A DNA stretch of 45,432 nucleotides from Spirochaetales bacterium (GTDB lineage Bacteria > Spirochaetota > Spirochaetia > DSM-27196 > Alkalispirochaetaceae). The translations under genes were made by a program, and so were the position numbers. The DNA lies in contig JANQHT010000105.1 in NCBI GenBank assembly GCA_028282545.1, forward strand, positions 1 through 45,432. Reading direction: 5' to 3'. Below, piece by piece: positions 24,215 through 32,932 of this stretch (positions are counted from its first letter, which is position 1; every line of letters begins with the position of its first letter). The notes beneath the pieces were generated by a model. That model had not been told where the DNA came from and ran no database searches. It worked only from the letters and a program-made list of their open reading frames with translations.

Positions 24215-25822
24215 TTAGTTCGCGGCTACGTCCCCAACCGGGTGCCAACCCATAACGTTCTTGTACCAACCGGCCCAAGCGTCGAGGTTGATCATGTCCT
24301 TGTTGACGTAGTAGTAGATCGGCATGACGCCCTGGTCCTCTTCGATGAAGATCCGTTCGGCGTCTGCCATTTTGGCCATTCGCGCGGGACCGGCCGGCAT
24401 GGTCGCGGCTTCCTCGATCAGCGCGTCGTACTGGGCGTTGCTGTAACGACCGCCGTTCATGGCGCCGTCGGTCACGAACATGTCCAGGAAGGTGTTGGGG
24501 TCCTGGTAGTCACCGATCCACCCGGCACGGGCAACGTCGAACTCACCGGCGCGGCGGCTGGCAAGGTACGTGCCCCACTCCTGGTTTTCGAGCGTGATGT
24601 TGATGCCGAGGTTGTCCAGCCATTGCTGCTGGATGAACTCACCGATCGCCTTGTGACTTTCGTTGGTGTTGTAGAGCAGCGTGAGTTCGGGGAAACCTGC
24701 GCCGCCGGGGAACCCGGCTTCGGCCAGAAGCGCCTGCGCTTCCGCCACGTCTTCACCGAGTCCGTCGATCGCGGGATAGCCATCCATTTGAGGAACCATC
24801 GACCAAGCGGGCTGTTCGCCGGCGCGCGAGACGGTGTTCACGAGCATTTCGCGGTCGATCGCGAGGGAGAGCGCCTTACGCACACGTGCGTCGTCAAGCG
24901 GCGGACGCTCGTTGTTCATCACGTAGTAGTAGGTTCCGAGCCAGGGGGCCACCTGGAAGTCGTCACGCAGCTTGGCGGCGTCGATCTGCCCCTGGGGTAC
25001 GTCCGTTGCCCAATCCACTTCGCCGTTCAGGAACATGTTGTACATGGTGGTGTTGTCATCGACCGGGTAGAACACGACGCGATCGAGCTGGACCTTGTCT
25101 TTGTTCCAGTACGTGTCGTTCGGAACCATGGTGAGCTGTTCCTGGGGCTTCCACTCTTCGAGAACGAAGGGGCCGTTGCCCACGAAGTTCTCCGGGAGCG
25201 TCCACTCATCGTCGTACTCTTCAATGGCGTGCGTCGGAACAACCGCGAAGGAGTAGTGGCTCAGCGCGCCCAGTACGTAGGGGAGCGGACCGACCGTCTC
25301 GAACTGGAAAGTCTTGTCATCGAGGGCGCGAACCGCAACGGCGCCGGCGTCAGCTTCTCCGGCATTGAACTCGGCGCCGCCCTTGATAAACATGGTCGGG
25401 AACCAGGCGTAGGGCGCCGCAGTTTCCGGGTCAAGGATGCGGATCCAACTATCTACGAACTGTTGGGCGGTGATCGGAACCCCGTCGCTCCACACCGCAT
25501 CATCACGCAGCGTAAAGGTGTAGACGGTGCCGTCGTCGCTGATTTCCCAGCTCTCCGCGACACCGGGCGTTGCGTTTGCGGTCTCAGGGTGCGGGGTGAC
25601 GAGGCCTTCCATGAGACCCATCAGGATGTAGTGTTCCGGCACACCGGATGCGAGGTGCGGGTCGATCGTTTCCGGCTCAGCGCCGTTGGCGATGAAGAAC
25701 TCAACCGGCTCCGCTGCAGCTGATACTTCGGCGGTTTCCGCGGGTTCCTCTCTCGCGCAGCCAACAAATGCCACCGATGCGGCCAACGCGACGAGACCAA
25801 AAACCAACAGTGTTTTTTTCAT
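24215..25822 (-). CDS. oppA: Oligopeptide-binding lipoprotein OppA
   Basis: This is the solute-binding protein of the peptide ABC importer (SBP family 5). The 535-residue precursor starts MKKTLLVFGLVALAASVAFVGC, where the last Cys (about 22) is the lipidation site. An Ala/Glu-rich tether follows, then the bilobed domain: EPETIDPHLASGVPEHYILM, the family signature with GVAESWEISDDGTVYTFTLR, NFVGNGPFVLEEWKPQ, and RVRKALSLAIDREMLVNTVS. The start is fixed by AAGGAGGAA before the ATG. It has its own promoter (25865-25893) and terminator, and is the first gene of the oppABC order on the minus strand; the ATPases lie on plus. Uptake of peptides as carbon, nitrogen or signal source is inferred from the family. 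Confidence 0.95.
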   Translation of the reverse strand: MKKTLLVFGLVALAASVAFVGCAREEPAETAEVSAAAEPVEFFIANGAEPETIDPHLASGVPEHYILMGLMEGLVTPHPETANATPGVAESWEISDDGTVYTFTLRDDAVWSDGVPITAQQFVDSWIRILDPETAAPYAWFPTMFIKGGAEFNAGEADAGAVAVRALDDKTFQFETVGPLPYVLGALSHYSFAVVPTHAIEEYDDEWTLPENFVGNGPFVLEEWKPQEQLTMVPNDTYWNKDKVQLDRVVFYPVDDNTTMYNMFLNGEVDWATDVPQGQIDAAKLRDDFQVAPWLGTYYYVMNNERPPLDDARVRKALSLAIDREMLVNTVSRAGEQPAWSMVPQMDGYPAIDGLGEDVAEAQALLAEAGFPGGAGFPELTLLYNTNESHKAIGEFIQQQWLDNLGINITLENQEWGTYLASRRAGEFDVARAGWIGDYQDPNTFLDMFVTDGAMNGGRYSNAQYDALIEEAATMPAGPARMAKMADAERIFIEEDQGVMPIYYYVNKDMINLDAWAGWYKNVMGWHPVGDVAAN

Positions 25823-25864
25823 ACAATTCCTCCTTAACGGGTAGTATGAGTGATATTGCGCGAC

Positions 25865-25893
25865 AGGATATACCAGAATCGGCAGCCGGGCAA
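25865..25893 (-). promoter_or_regulatory. Promoter for oppA
   Basis: Minus-strand TTGCCC (25888-25893) and TATCCT (25865-25870) are 17 nt apart; a shifted reading with TATATC as the -10 is also possible. The start codon is about 42 nt downstream, after an AAGGAGG ribosome-binding site. Confidence 0.6.
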
Positions 25894-26025
25894 GCGACCG
25901 AGGAGGTCCACGAGTAGTCCTCAACTGAGACTGCCGCGCCGTCCATGGTTTGTTGACAAAGCGGTGGGCCGGGGCTATCGTACGGAGGTTACAAATGATA
26001 ACCGCCCGCTCCCCACGGAGATACA

Positions 26026-26961
26026 ATGGTTCATATTGACTCCCTCTTCCGGACGATCACCGATCAGCTTCTGAAACACTCGCAGGAGCCGCAGTTCATC
26101 GCCAATGAAGATCTGTACCGTCCGGCAAATCTCAAGAACCGTGACCTCGTGGAACAGGTGATCGAGAAACTGTTGCTTCCGGGGAGCGGTATCTGTGGAT
26201 TCGAGAACCTTGTGGAACTTCACAAACGGTCGATGGCGGGTGAATCGTGCGTCATGATGCTCGAACACTACAGCAACTTCGACATTCCGAATCTCTTCTT
26301 CCTCGCTAGAGACCACCCGGAAGGGGGCAAGATCTTCGACGAGGTTGTGGCAATGGCGGGAATGAAACTCAACGAAGAGAGCAAGTTCGTGCTGGCCTTC
26401 ACCGAAGCGTACACGCGCCTGGTCATCTACCCCCCGAGGGGTTTGGCCGCGTTCGAAGGGACCGACGCATATGAGCGCGAAGAGGCGCGAAGCCGGGAGA
26501 TCAACCGCAAGGCGCTGCACCGCATGATTCGGCTCAAACACAGCGGCCACATTATTCTCCTGTTCCCTGCCGGCACCCGGTACCGCGCCGACAAGCCGGG
26601 GTCAAAAGATATCCTCCCTCAGGTGGACTCGTACCTGCGCGGGTTCGATCACATGGTCCTGGTTGGGATAGCGGGCAACACGCTCGAAGTGAACCCCAAC
26701 GGGGAAATGGAAAAGGACCTTCCGTGCCAGGATGTCGTTACGTACCGGGTCTCACCCGTGATGCCGTGCAGCGACTTCCGAGAGCGGATCCTATCCGGCT
26801 CGTCGGCGTCAGGGGAAGAGGCGCGTCAGCTGATCGCCAGGGCGGTCGGGACCGAGTTGGACACGCTGCACCGCGACGCCGCCGCGATTCGCGAAGAAGC
26901 GCTGGGCAGGCTCGCGGCGAAGGGCGTCAAACCCCAACGATTCACGCTCTCGGCAGACTGA
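26026..26961 (+). CDS. PlsC-type glycerol-3-phosphate/lipid acyltransferase
   Basis: The 311-residue soluble or peripheral enzyme has the acyltransferase block I HX4D motif in EHYSNFDIPN and block III in LFPAGTRYR (usual FPEGTR, with Ala in place of Glu). Block II-like and IV-like segments lie between and after them (RLVIYPPRG; HMVLVGIAGN). It most resembles glycerol-3-phosphate acyltransferases of the plastid or PlsB-like kind and probably acylates glycerol-3-phosphate in phospholipid synthesis. B. burgdorferi BB0327, next to oppA and flcA, is annotated similarly from memory. GGAG precedes the ATG by 5 nt. It is divergent from oppA and ends 1 nt before the convergent UPF0158-GNAT gene. Confidence 0.82.
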   Translation: MVHIDSLFRTITDQLLKHSQEPQFIANEDLYRPANLKNRDLVEQVIEKLLLPGSGICGFENLVELHKRSMAGESCVMMLEHYSNFDIPNLFFLARDHPEGGKIFDEVVAMAGMKLNEESKFVLAFTEAYTRLVIYPPRGLAAFEGTDAYEREEARSREINRKALHRMIRLKHSGHIILLFPAGTRYRADKPGSKDILPQVDSYLRGFDHMVLVGIAGNTLEVNPNGEMEKDLPCQDVVTYRVSPVMPCSDFRERILSGSSASGEEARQLIARAVGTELDTLHRDAAAIREEALGRLAAKGVKPQRFTLSAD

Positions 26962-26962
26962 A

Positions 26963-27904
26963 TCACCCCTCGAACCTGTAGCCGTCGCGCACGACGATCG
27001 ACGTCGACAAGACGCCTGCATCGACTGCGGGAAAGCACCTGCGAAACCAGTCGACACCGCCGGGTGACCGGATAACCCGGCGCGTCATCGCTTCGGGGTT
27101 TATACGAAAGAACTCTTCCACCAGGTGCGTAGCGATTCCCAGGCCGCGAAACGATGGATCCACGTACACCATTTCCGCCGTCGCCAGGCGCGGTGTATCG
27201 GCGGCGGACGACACGTGGTACCACAGAAACCCTACTCGCCGTTCACCGGGGGTCGTTGCCGAGATCACGACGTGTTCGGAGCCGTCCTCCGGTGTAAGGT
27301 TCGCGGCGCGGCGCGATAGGAACTCTTCAACGATCTGATCCGGGACTCCGGCGAGTGCTTCGCGAACAGCTGCGCTGTCAAGCTCCAGGACCGAATCGGC
27401 CGGAAACCCCCTGACAGTTTCAAACGTGAACGACTCTTCGACAAGATCGTCGAAATCCTCGTCGACGCCGCGCTCCACAGCGGGAAGCCCCCGGACGTCC
27501 CGGAGTGCGTTGTACCATTCCAGCACAACCCCCTGAAGTTCCCGCGTCTTGAACGCCTTCCAGCGTCGTTCAGCTTCCGGATGTTCTCGAAGAGCGTCCT
27601 TGAACGCCCGAAAAACTCCACGGCCGGCGTCGAGGGCACGCTGCAGGGCGGTCGCGGCGGCGGGATCCGATTCGTGCACGGCAAACCGGCTCATCAAGGC
27701 AAAGCCGTCGGCGCTGGTCCAATCGGGCGGATAGACAAACGTCGCGGAGGGATCCAGCGTCTCCCTGTCGGGCGGTCGCACATCGTGCGGTACGTCCTCC
27801 TCCCGAGAAGGTTCCCCGGTCGAGACATCCACCAGGAGCGAGACTTTTTTGTTCTCCACCGCGAAGAGGAGCTGCCGCATCACGCCATCATTTAGCTCAA
27901 ACAT
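26963..27904 (-). CDS. UPF0158 domain - GNAT acetyltransferase fusion
   Basis: The 313-residue cytosolic protein appears to join two parts. Residues 1-135 match the UPF0158 pattern (VSLLVDVSTGEPSREEDVPH; FVYPPDW; ALDAGRGVFRAFKDALREHP; RRWKAFKTRELQGVVLEWYN). About 205-313 look like a GNAT N-acetyltransferase with a beta strand VGFLWYHV, the strand ATAEMVYVDPSF and the acetyl-CoA loop RGLGIATHLVEEFF. A poorly defined middle (about 140-200) may be a second degenerate unit. The ATG overlaps the proS stop by 8 nt, so translation is coupled to prolyl-tRNA synthetase. The substrate is unknown; a protein or aminoacyl target is possible but not shown. Confidence 0.75.
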   Translation of the reverse strand: MFELNDGVMRQLLFAVENKKVSLLVDVSTGEPSREEDVPHDVRPPDRETLDPSATFVYPPDWTSADGFALMSRFAVHESDPAAATALQRALDAGRGVFRAFKDALREHPEAERRWKAFKTRELQGVVLEWYNALRDVRGLPAVERGVDEDFDDLVEESFTFETVRGFPADSVLELDSAAVREALAGVPDQIVEEFLSRRAANLTPEDGSEHVVISATTPGERRVGFLWYHVSSAADTPRLATAEMVYVDPSFRGLGIATHLVEEFFRINPEAMTRRVIRSPGGVDWFRRCFPAVDAGVLSTSIVVRDGYRFEG

Positions 27905-29597
27905 CGCCGCGATGTCCGATGTGCGCCGATAGGTTGTCCCGGGGAATTTCCCACGTTTCGCCGGTTCGGCGATCGTGGACCTCCACCATCTCACGCGATA
28001 GCGAATCACGGCCGACGATTATCCGATAGGGCAGCCCCAACAAGTCCGCGTCCTTGAGTTTGTAACTGATCGACTCGTGCCGATCGTCGAAAAGGACGCG
28101 GTCGCCGAGCTCTTCGTGGAGAGAGTGGACTGCGTCGCTGGTGGAACGGGAACTCCCGATCGACATCAGGTACGCGTCGTAGGGTGCGATCGTCGGCGGC
28201 CAGATGATTCCGCGGTCGTCGTGGTTTGCTTCCACCACCGCCGCCATGACGCGACCCAGTCCTATCCCGTAGCTCCCCATCTGCACATACTCGGTGGTGT
28301 TGTCATCTTCAGCCAGGCGCAACCCCATCCGTTTCGAGTAATAGTCTCCCAGGCGGAAGATGTTTCCCAACTCCATCGCGCGGACCTGCCTGAGTCGCCC
28401 CCCGGAACAGTGGATACAGAGGCTGTTCTCAGGCACCCGGGCGATGTCCGCCATTACCGGCGCATCGAAATCACGGCCGAAGTTCACGTTGACGAAGTAC
28501 TCGTCCCCGTCGTTTCCACCGGCAACCAAGTTCGATGACTGGGAAAACGTGTCGTCCACCACGATCGTGAGATCCGACGGGAGCGTCGCGGTGCCGCTGA
28601 CCGGTGATAGGAAACCGATCGGCACTCGCAACCGTTTGATCTGGTGCTTGGTCGCGGGTCCCAGCACCGGTTCTTCAAGAACCCGGGTGAGTTTCTCGGG
28701 ACTCACTTCGTGGTCGCCCCGGACTACCGCCATGACGAGATTTCGCGTCGTCTGAAAGAGCATCGCTTTTACAAATCGGTTTCGTTCGATGCCGTCGCGC
28801 TCGCACACGTCGACCATGGATGTCGCATCACCGACGGGAACCGACTCCATTGGCAGCGGAGCCTCCTGGAGCGGTTCCTTAACACCCCGGGCAACGTCGA
28901 CATTGGCCGAGTATCCGCAGGAGTCGCACTGCATCAGATGGTCGTCGCCGCATTCGCAGGGCAGGAGAAACTCGTAACTCCGATCACCGGCCATGTACCC
29001 TACCCCGGCCTCCGCCAGGACGTATGGAACGCCCAGACGCTGAAATATGCGTCCATAGGCGGCGGAGATCCGCGGGAAAAAGTTGTTGAGATCCGCAAAG
29101 GAGCGGTGATAGGAGTACCCGTCCTGCATCACGAATTCGCGGGTTCGCACCAGTCCGCACCGCGTTTTTTTCTCGTCCCGGTACTTCGTCTGGAACTGGT
29201 AGAAAAAGAGGGGAAGGTCACGATAGCTCCTGAGCCCGTGCCGGACAAGATCGGTAACCGCCTCCTCCGACGTCGGCGCCAACACGTGCATGCGTCCGGC
29301 GCGATCACGGAAGCGGACCATATCCATGCCAAGCATCTCGTCGCGTCCCGTCTCGCGCCAGATGTCTATCGGATTGACGAGCGGAGTGAGGACCTCCTGC
29401 CCGCCCAGTGCGTCCATCTCCTCCCGCATGACGGACTTGATCCGTTCGAGCACCCGGACACCGAGCGATGTGAACGTGAAGAGGCCGCTCGAAAGGGACC
29501 GAATGAAGCCCGCCTGGACCAGAAAGCGGTGCCCCGTGGAGGCGATTTCCTTGGGTACCTGCCGCAAGGTCCTGGGAAAGAGACGCGAGTACAGCAT
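27897..29597 (-). CDS. proS: Prolyl-tRNA synthetase (bacterial type, with editing domain)
   Basis: The 566-residue class II aminoacyl-tRNA synthetase charges tRNA-Pro. The order is as in bacterial ProS: N-terminal catalytic part with motif 1 (FTFTSLGVRVLERI), motif 2 (YRDEKKTRCGLVRTREFVMQ), the inserted editing domain (about 225-380), the rest of the catalytic core with motif 3 (GSYGIGLGRVMAAVVE), and an anticodon-binding domain (about 465-560). The start MLYSRLFPRTLRQVP at 29597 fits the family; an upstream extension is less likely. The ATG has no SD, and a TTGTCA/CACAAT promoter ends 10 nt before it. The following UPF0158-GNAT gene overlaps the stop. Confidence 0.97.
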   Translation of the reverse strand: MLYSRLFPRTLRQVPKEIASTGHRFLVQAGFIRSLSSGLFTFTSLGVRVLERIKSVMREEMDALGGQEVLTPLVNPIDIWRETGRDEMLGMDMVRFRDRAGRMHVLAPTSEEAVTDLVRHGLRSYRDLPLFFYQFQTKYRDEKKTRCGLVRTREFVMQDGYSYHRSFADLNNFFPRISAAYGRIFQRLGVPYVLAEAGVGYMAGDRSYEFLLPCECGDDHLMQCDSCGYSANVDVARGVKEPLQEAPLPMESVPVGDATSMVDVCERDGIERNRFVKAMLFQTTRNLVMAVVRGDHEVSPEKLTRVLEEPVLGPATKHQIKRLRVPIGFLSPVSGTATLPSDLTIVVDDTFSQSSNLVAGGNDGDEYFVNVNFGRDFDAPVMADIARVPENSLCIHCSGGRLRQVRAMELGNIFRLGDYYSKRMGLRLAEDDNTTEYVQMGSYGIGLGRVMAAVVEANHDDRGIIWPPTIAPYDAYLMSIGSSRSTSDAVHSLHEELGDRVLFDDRHESISYKLKDADLLGLPYRIIVGRDSLSREMVEVHDRRTGETWEIPRDNLSAHIGHRGDV

Positions 29598-29607
29598 GGC
29601 GCAGACG

Positions 29608-30992
<1,385 letters not shown>

Positions 30993-31030
30993 AGATACGA
31001 ATGCCGGTTCGATACCGGTGGAAAAAAGAG

Positions 31031-31066
31031 AGCGCCGCTTCCACCTCGGTGGAGCGGCGCCTTTTT
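31031..31066 (+). terminator. Bidirectional terminator between eno and the secreted-protein gene
   Basis: AGCGCCGCTTCCACC and GGTGGAGCGGCGC form a 13-bp stem with one bulged T, followed by CTTTTT on plus. On minus the hairpin is followed by CTCTCTTTTTT, so it can end both the eno transcript and that of the convergent gene at 31118. Confidence 0.9.
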
Positions 31067-31117
31067 ATGGGTGCTGAGTCTGTGTCGCGAGGCACCGGAC
31101 GCCTCGCGAACAAAACG

Positions 31118-31564
31118 TCAGTCCATTTCGGTAATGATCAGGCGAGCCGGCGGAAACTCGTCGGAGTAGACCGTGCCGACCCAGATATCGTAGAGACCCG
31201 ATTTCGCTTTGCGGAGCGTGATCCCGGGGTTGAGTCCCTGTTCGTCGTCGTTGAAGAGCCAGTTCCCATCGGGATCGCTGATAAGAAGGACGGTATCGGC
31301 TTTCGACTCCACGCGAATCGTGAGCGGGAAATCCCCGGCGTCATAGTACAGGTCAAAATCGGGCGCCTCATTCACATACCCCACGTACCCGATTCCCGAA
31401 AGATCAACGGGTCCACCGGCATCGAGTTCAACGACGTACGGATCGGGGGTGAAACCCCATTCCAGGTCTGCCTCGCCGTAGGTGGGTGGGGAACTCCAGT
31501 CCTGCGCAAAGAGACCAACCGCAACCAACACAAACACGATTGCGAATAAAAAGCCTTTTCTCAT
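31118..31564 (-). CDS. Small secreted acidic protein, PPC-like beta domain
   Basis: The 148-residue protein starts with a signal peptide (MRKGFLFAIVFVLVAVGLFAQ, cleavage near 21). The acidic mature part is beta-rich: FPLTIRVESKADTVLLISDP, DGNWLFNDDEQGLNPGITLR and KSGLYDIWVGTVY. The DPDGNW...NDD...NPGI...SGLYDIWVGT pattern resembles pre-peptidase C-terminal or related bacterial beta-sandwich domains. It lacks cysteine and catalytic motifs. A GGGAGG ribosome-binding site precedes the ATG; the promoter is at 31594-31623 and the terminator is shared with eno. It is probably a free periplasmic or exported protein of unknown role. Confidence 0.75.
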   Translation of the reverse strand: MRKGFLFAIVFVLVAVGLFAQDWSSPPTYGEADLEWGFTPDPYVVELDAGGPVDLSGIGYVGYVNEAPDFDLYYDAGDFPLTIRVESKADTVLLISDPDGNWLFNDDEQGLNPGITLRKAKSGLYDIWVGTVYSDEFPPARLIITEMD

Positions 31565-31593
31565 ATGAGGCCTCCCTTCATGTGTTAGATATA

Positions 31594-31623
31594 ACTATAG
31601 GAGCCGTCTTTGCGGGGAGTCAA
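31594..31623 (-). promoter_or_regulatory. Promoter for the small secreted protein gene
   Basis: Minus-strand TTGACT (31618-31623) and TATAGT (31594-31599) are 18 nt apart, each matching five of six consensus bases. The -35 lies across the end of the acylphosphatase reading frame, so this gene is transcribed separately from the regulator operon upstream. Confidence 0.75.
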
Positions 31624-31871
31624 TACTCGACCCGGAAAGATCGATAGACTCCCGTCTCAACGGGACGCCGGATTTCGACCGCAGCGACAACCGCGTACGA
31701 GGGCCCCTCGTGGAGGTAACGTTCAAACGATGCAAGAGACTCCTGGTCACCTTCGGCCAGAACCTCAACGGAGCCGTCGGAAGCGTTGCGGACCCAGCCG
31801 GTGATACCGAGCCGGGACGCAACGTGAACGGTATGGTAGCGGAACCCGACTCCCTGGACGCGCCCGATCAC
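31620..31871 (-). CDS. acyP: Acylphosphatase (true start probably non-canonical and upstream)
   Basis: Acylphosphatase hydrolyses carboxyl-phosphate bonds such as those of acetyl phosphate and 1,3-bisphosphoglycerate. The catalytic pair is present: Arg in GRVQGVGFRYHT and Asn in GWVRNASDGSVEVLAEG. The only standard start is GTG at 31871, giving 83 residues, but that cuts off most of the first beta strand. In-frame upstream codons read Leu-Pro-Ala-Ile-Gln-Ala-Arg, as expected for the family, and include CTG at 31892, placed five bases after GGAGGGG, and ATT at 31883. No ATG, GTG or TTG lies between these and the upstream stop. The gene abuts the receiver gene, whose TGA is at 31894-31896, so the three genes form an operon. 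Confidence 0.85.
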   Translation of the reverse strand: MIGRVQGVGFRYHTVHVASRLGITGWVRNASDGSVEVLAEGDQESLASFERYLHEGPSYAVVAAVEIRRPVETGVYRSFRVEY

Positions 31872-31893
31872 GCGCGCTTGAATCGCCGGCAGT

Positions 31894-32253
31894 TCACCCC
31901 TCCCGCCGGACGGCGAGATCGCGGGCTATTACCTCTTCCAGTTCCGAATAGTCAAACGGTTTGTAGAGAATTTCGAAGGGTATCGGGAACTCCGGTCGCA
32001 AGAAGCCGCTGGTAACGTAGACGATCTTGTCCCTGCAATAGCGTTCGAGAAACCGAATCCAGTAGTCACCGCCCAGAACCTTCATGCGAAAATCGGTGAC
32101 GATAACGTCCACCTCGTTGTCGAGGAGCTGTTTCAACGCTCCAACGCCGTCTGAAGCGACATACACCTCGTACTCTTTCCGTTCCAGGTAATCCCGGAGT
32201 GTGAGGCGAATCGCGTCTTCGTCTTCGACGAGGAGGACGGAACCTTTACTCAT
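31894..32253 (-). CDS. Single-domain response regulator (receiver only)
   Basis: The 119-residue cytosolic protein is a bare receiver domain. The acidic pocket is VLLVEDEDAIR, the phosphoacceptor Asp is in VDVIVTDFRM, the switch Thr is in IVYVTSGF and the conserved Lys is in ILYKPFDYSE. No output domain is attached, so it probably works by binding a partner. ATG at 32253 overlaps the end of the upstream HTH-receiver gene by 8 nt, indicating translational coupling. No histidine kinase is encoded in the window, so the phosphate donor is a distant kinase or a small molecule; the acylphosphatase next door could consume acetyl phosphate, but that link is speculative. Confidence 0.88.
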   Translation of the reverse strand: MSKGSVLLVEDEDAIRLTLRDYLERKEYEVYVASDGVGALKQLLDNEVDVIVTDFRMKVLGGDYWIRFLERYCRDKIVYVTSGFLRPEFPIPFEILYKPFDYSELEEVIARDLAVRREG

Positions 32254-32872
32254 TGGGTCGCCGGTGAATCCGTTCTTCTGCCAGCCGTTCAATCAGGCCG
32301 GGGAGATCTTCGAGTGTGAGCGGTTTTTTGACAAATCCGTCGGCACCCGCGTCGGAGGCTTTCTGCCGAATCGCGTCGTCATCCACTCCGGAAATGGCGA
32401 TGACGATTGGCCGGGAGAGGTTTTCGTCACTCTTGATAAGACGGCAGAGTTCGTAGCCGTCTACGCCGGGGAGGTTGATGTCCAGAAGCACCACGTCCGG
32501 CTTCTGTTCCGAGATTGCCTTGCCCGCCTGGAAGCCGTCGTAGGCCTGATTGATCGTGTAACCGGGATATCGCTTGTCGAGGAACTGCTTGATCAGGTCG
32601 TTCAGGTCCTCGTCGTCATCCACGATCAGCACTTGTTCAATCTTGGCCTGTTCCGCGAGAATTTCCTTGAGCTCGACCGGCATGCGCATGCCTCGCTCCT
32701 GGAGAAACCGCGCCAGAACGTCCGCGTACACGCGGTACTGACCACCCGGTGTGGTATACGCCTCCAGGTACCCCTTGTCGATCCAATTAATAGCCGTCTG
32801 GTTAACGACACCACAGATATTGGCAACTTCGTGAGCTGAAAATACGCGCTCTTTTTTATTGGTCCGCGCCAT
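32246..32872 (-). CDS. MerR-like HTH - receiver domain regulator
   Basis: The 208-residue protein puts a DNA-binding domain first and a receiver domain second, the reverse of most response regulators. Residues about 9-60 are a MerR/excisionase-type winged helix (FSAHEVANICGVVNQTAINW, DKGYLEAYTTPGGQYRVY, ADVLARFLQERGM). About 82-200 are a CheY-like receiver with acidic pocket VLIVDDDEDL, phosphoacceptor Asp in VVLLDINLPGVDGYELCRLI, Ser in VIAISGV and Lys in FVKKPLTLEDL. A longer upstream frame exists, but homology begins near 32872. It heads an operon with a bare receiver and an acylphosphatase. A perfect inverted repeat at its predicted transcription start suggests autoregulation. Confidence 0.87.
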   Translation of the reverse strand: MARTNKKERVFSAHEVANICGVVNQTAINWIDKGYLEAYTTPGGQYRVYADVLARFLQERGMRMPVELKEILAEQAKIEQVLIVDDDEDLNDLIKQFLDKRYPGYTINQAYDGFQAGKAISEQKPDVVLLDINLPGVDGYELCRLIKSDENLSRPIVIAISGVDDDAIRQKASDAGADGFVKKPLTLEDLPGLIERLAEERIHRRPNE

Positions 32873-32885
32873 GCTTTGCCATCCT

Positions 32886-32904
32886 TTCAATTTTCTCAAT
32901 TGAA
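32886..32904 (-). promoter_or_regulatory. Perfect inverted repeat, candidate operator
   Basis: TTCAATT, five bases, then AATTGAA forms an exact 7-bp inverted repeat. It begins at the edge of the -10 box and covers the predicted transcription start, ending 13 nt before the ATG of the HTH-receiver gene. Its position would let a bound dimer block the polymerase. Confidence 0.55.
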
Positions 32905-32932
32905 GTATAGACAAAAACCTCCAACACGTCAA
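32904..32932 (-). promoter_or_regulatory. Promoter for the HTH-receiver operon
   Basis: Minus-strand TTGACG (32927-32932) and TATACT (32904-32909) are 17 nt apart, each five of six consensus bases. The -35 overlaps the last codons of recX, so the operon can be transcribed on its own. Confidence 0.78.

Noticed and set aside
24242..25723. A 493-codon plus-strand frame
   Set aside because: It lies entirely antisense to oppA, which has a lipobox, family motifs, promoter and terminator.
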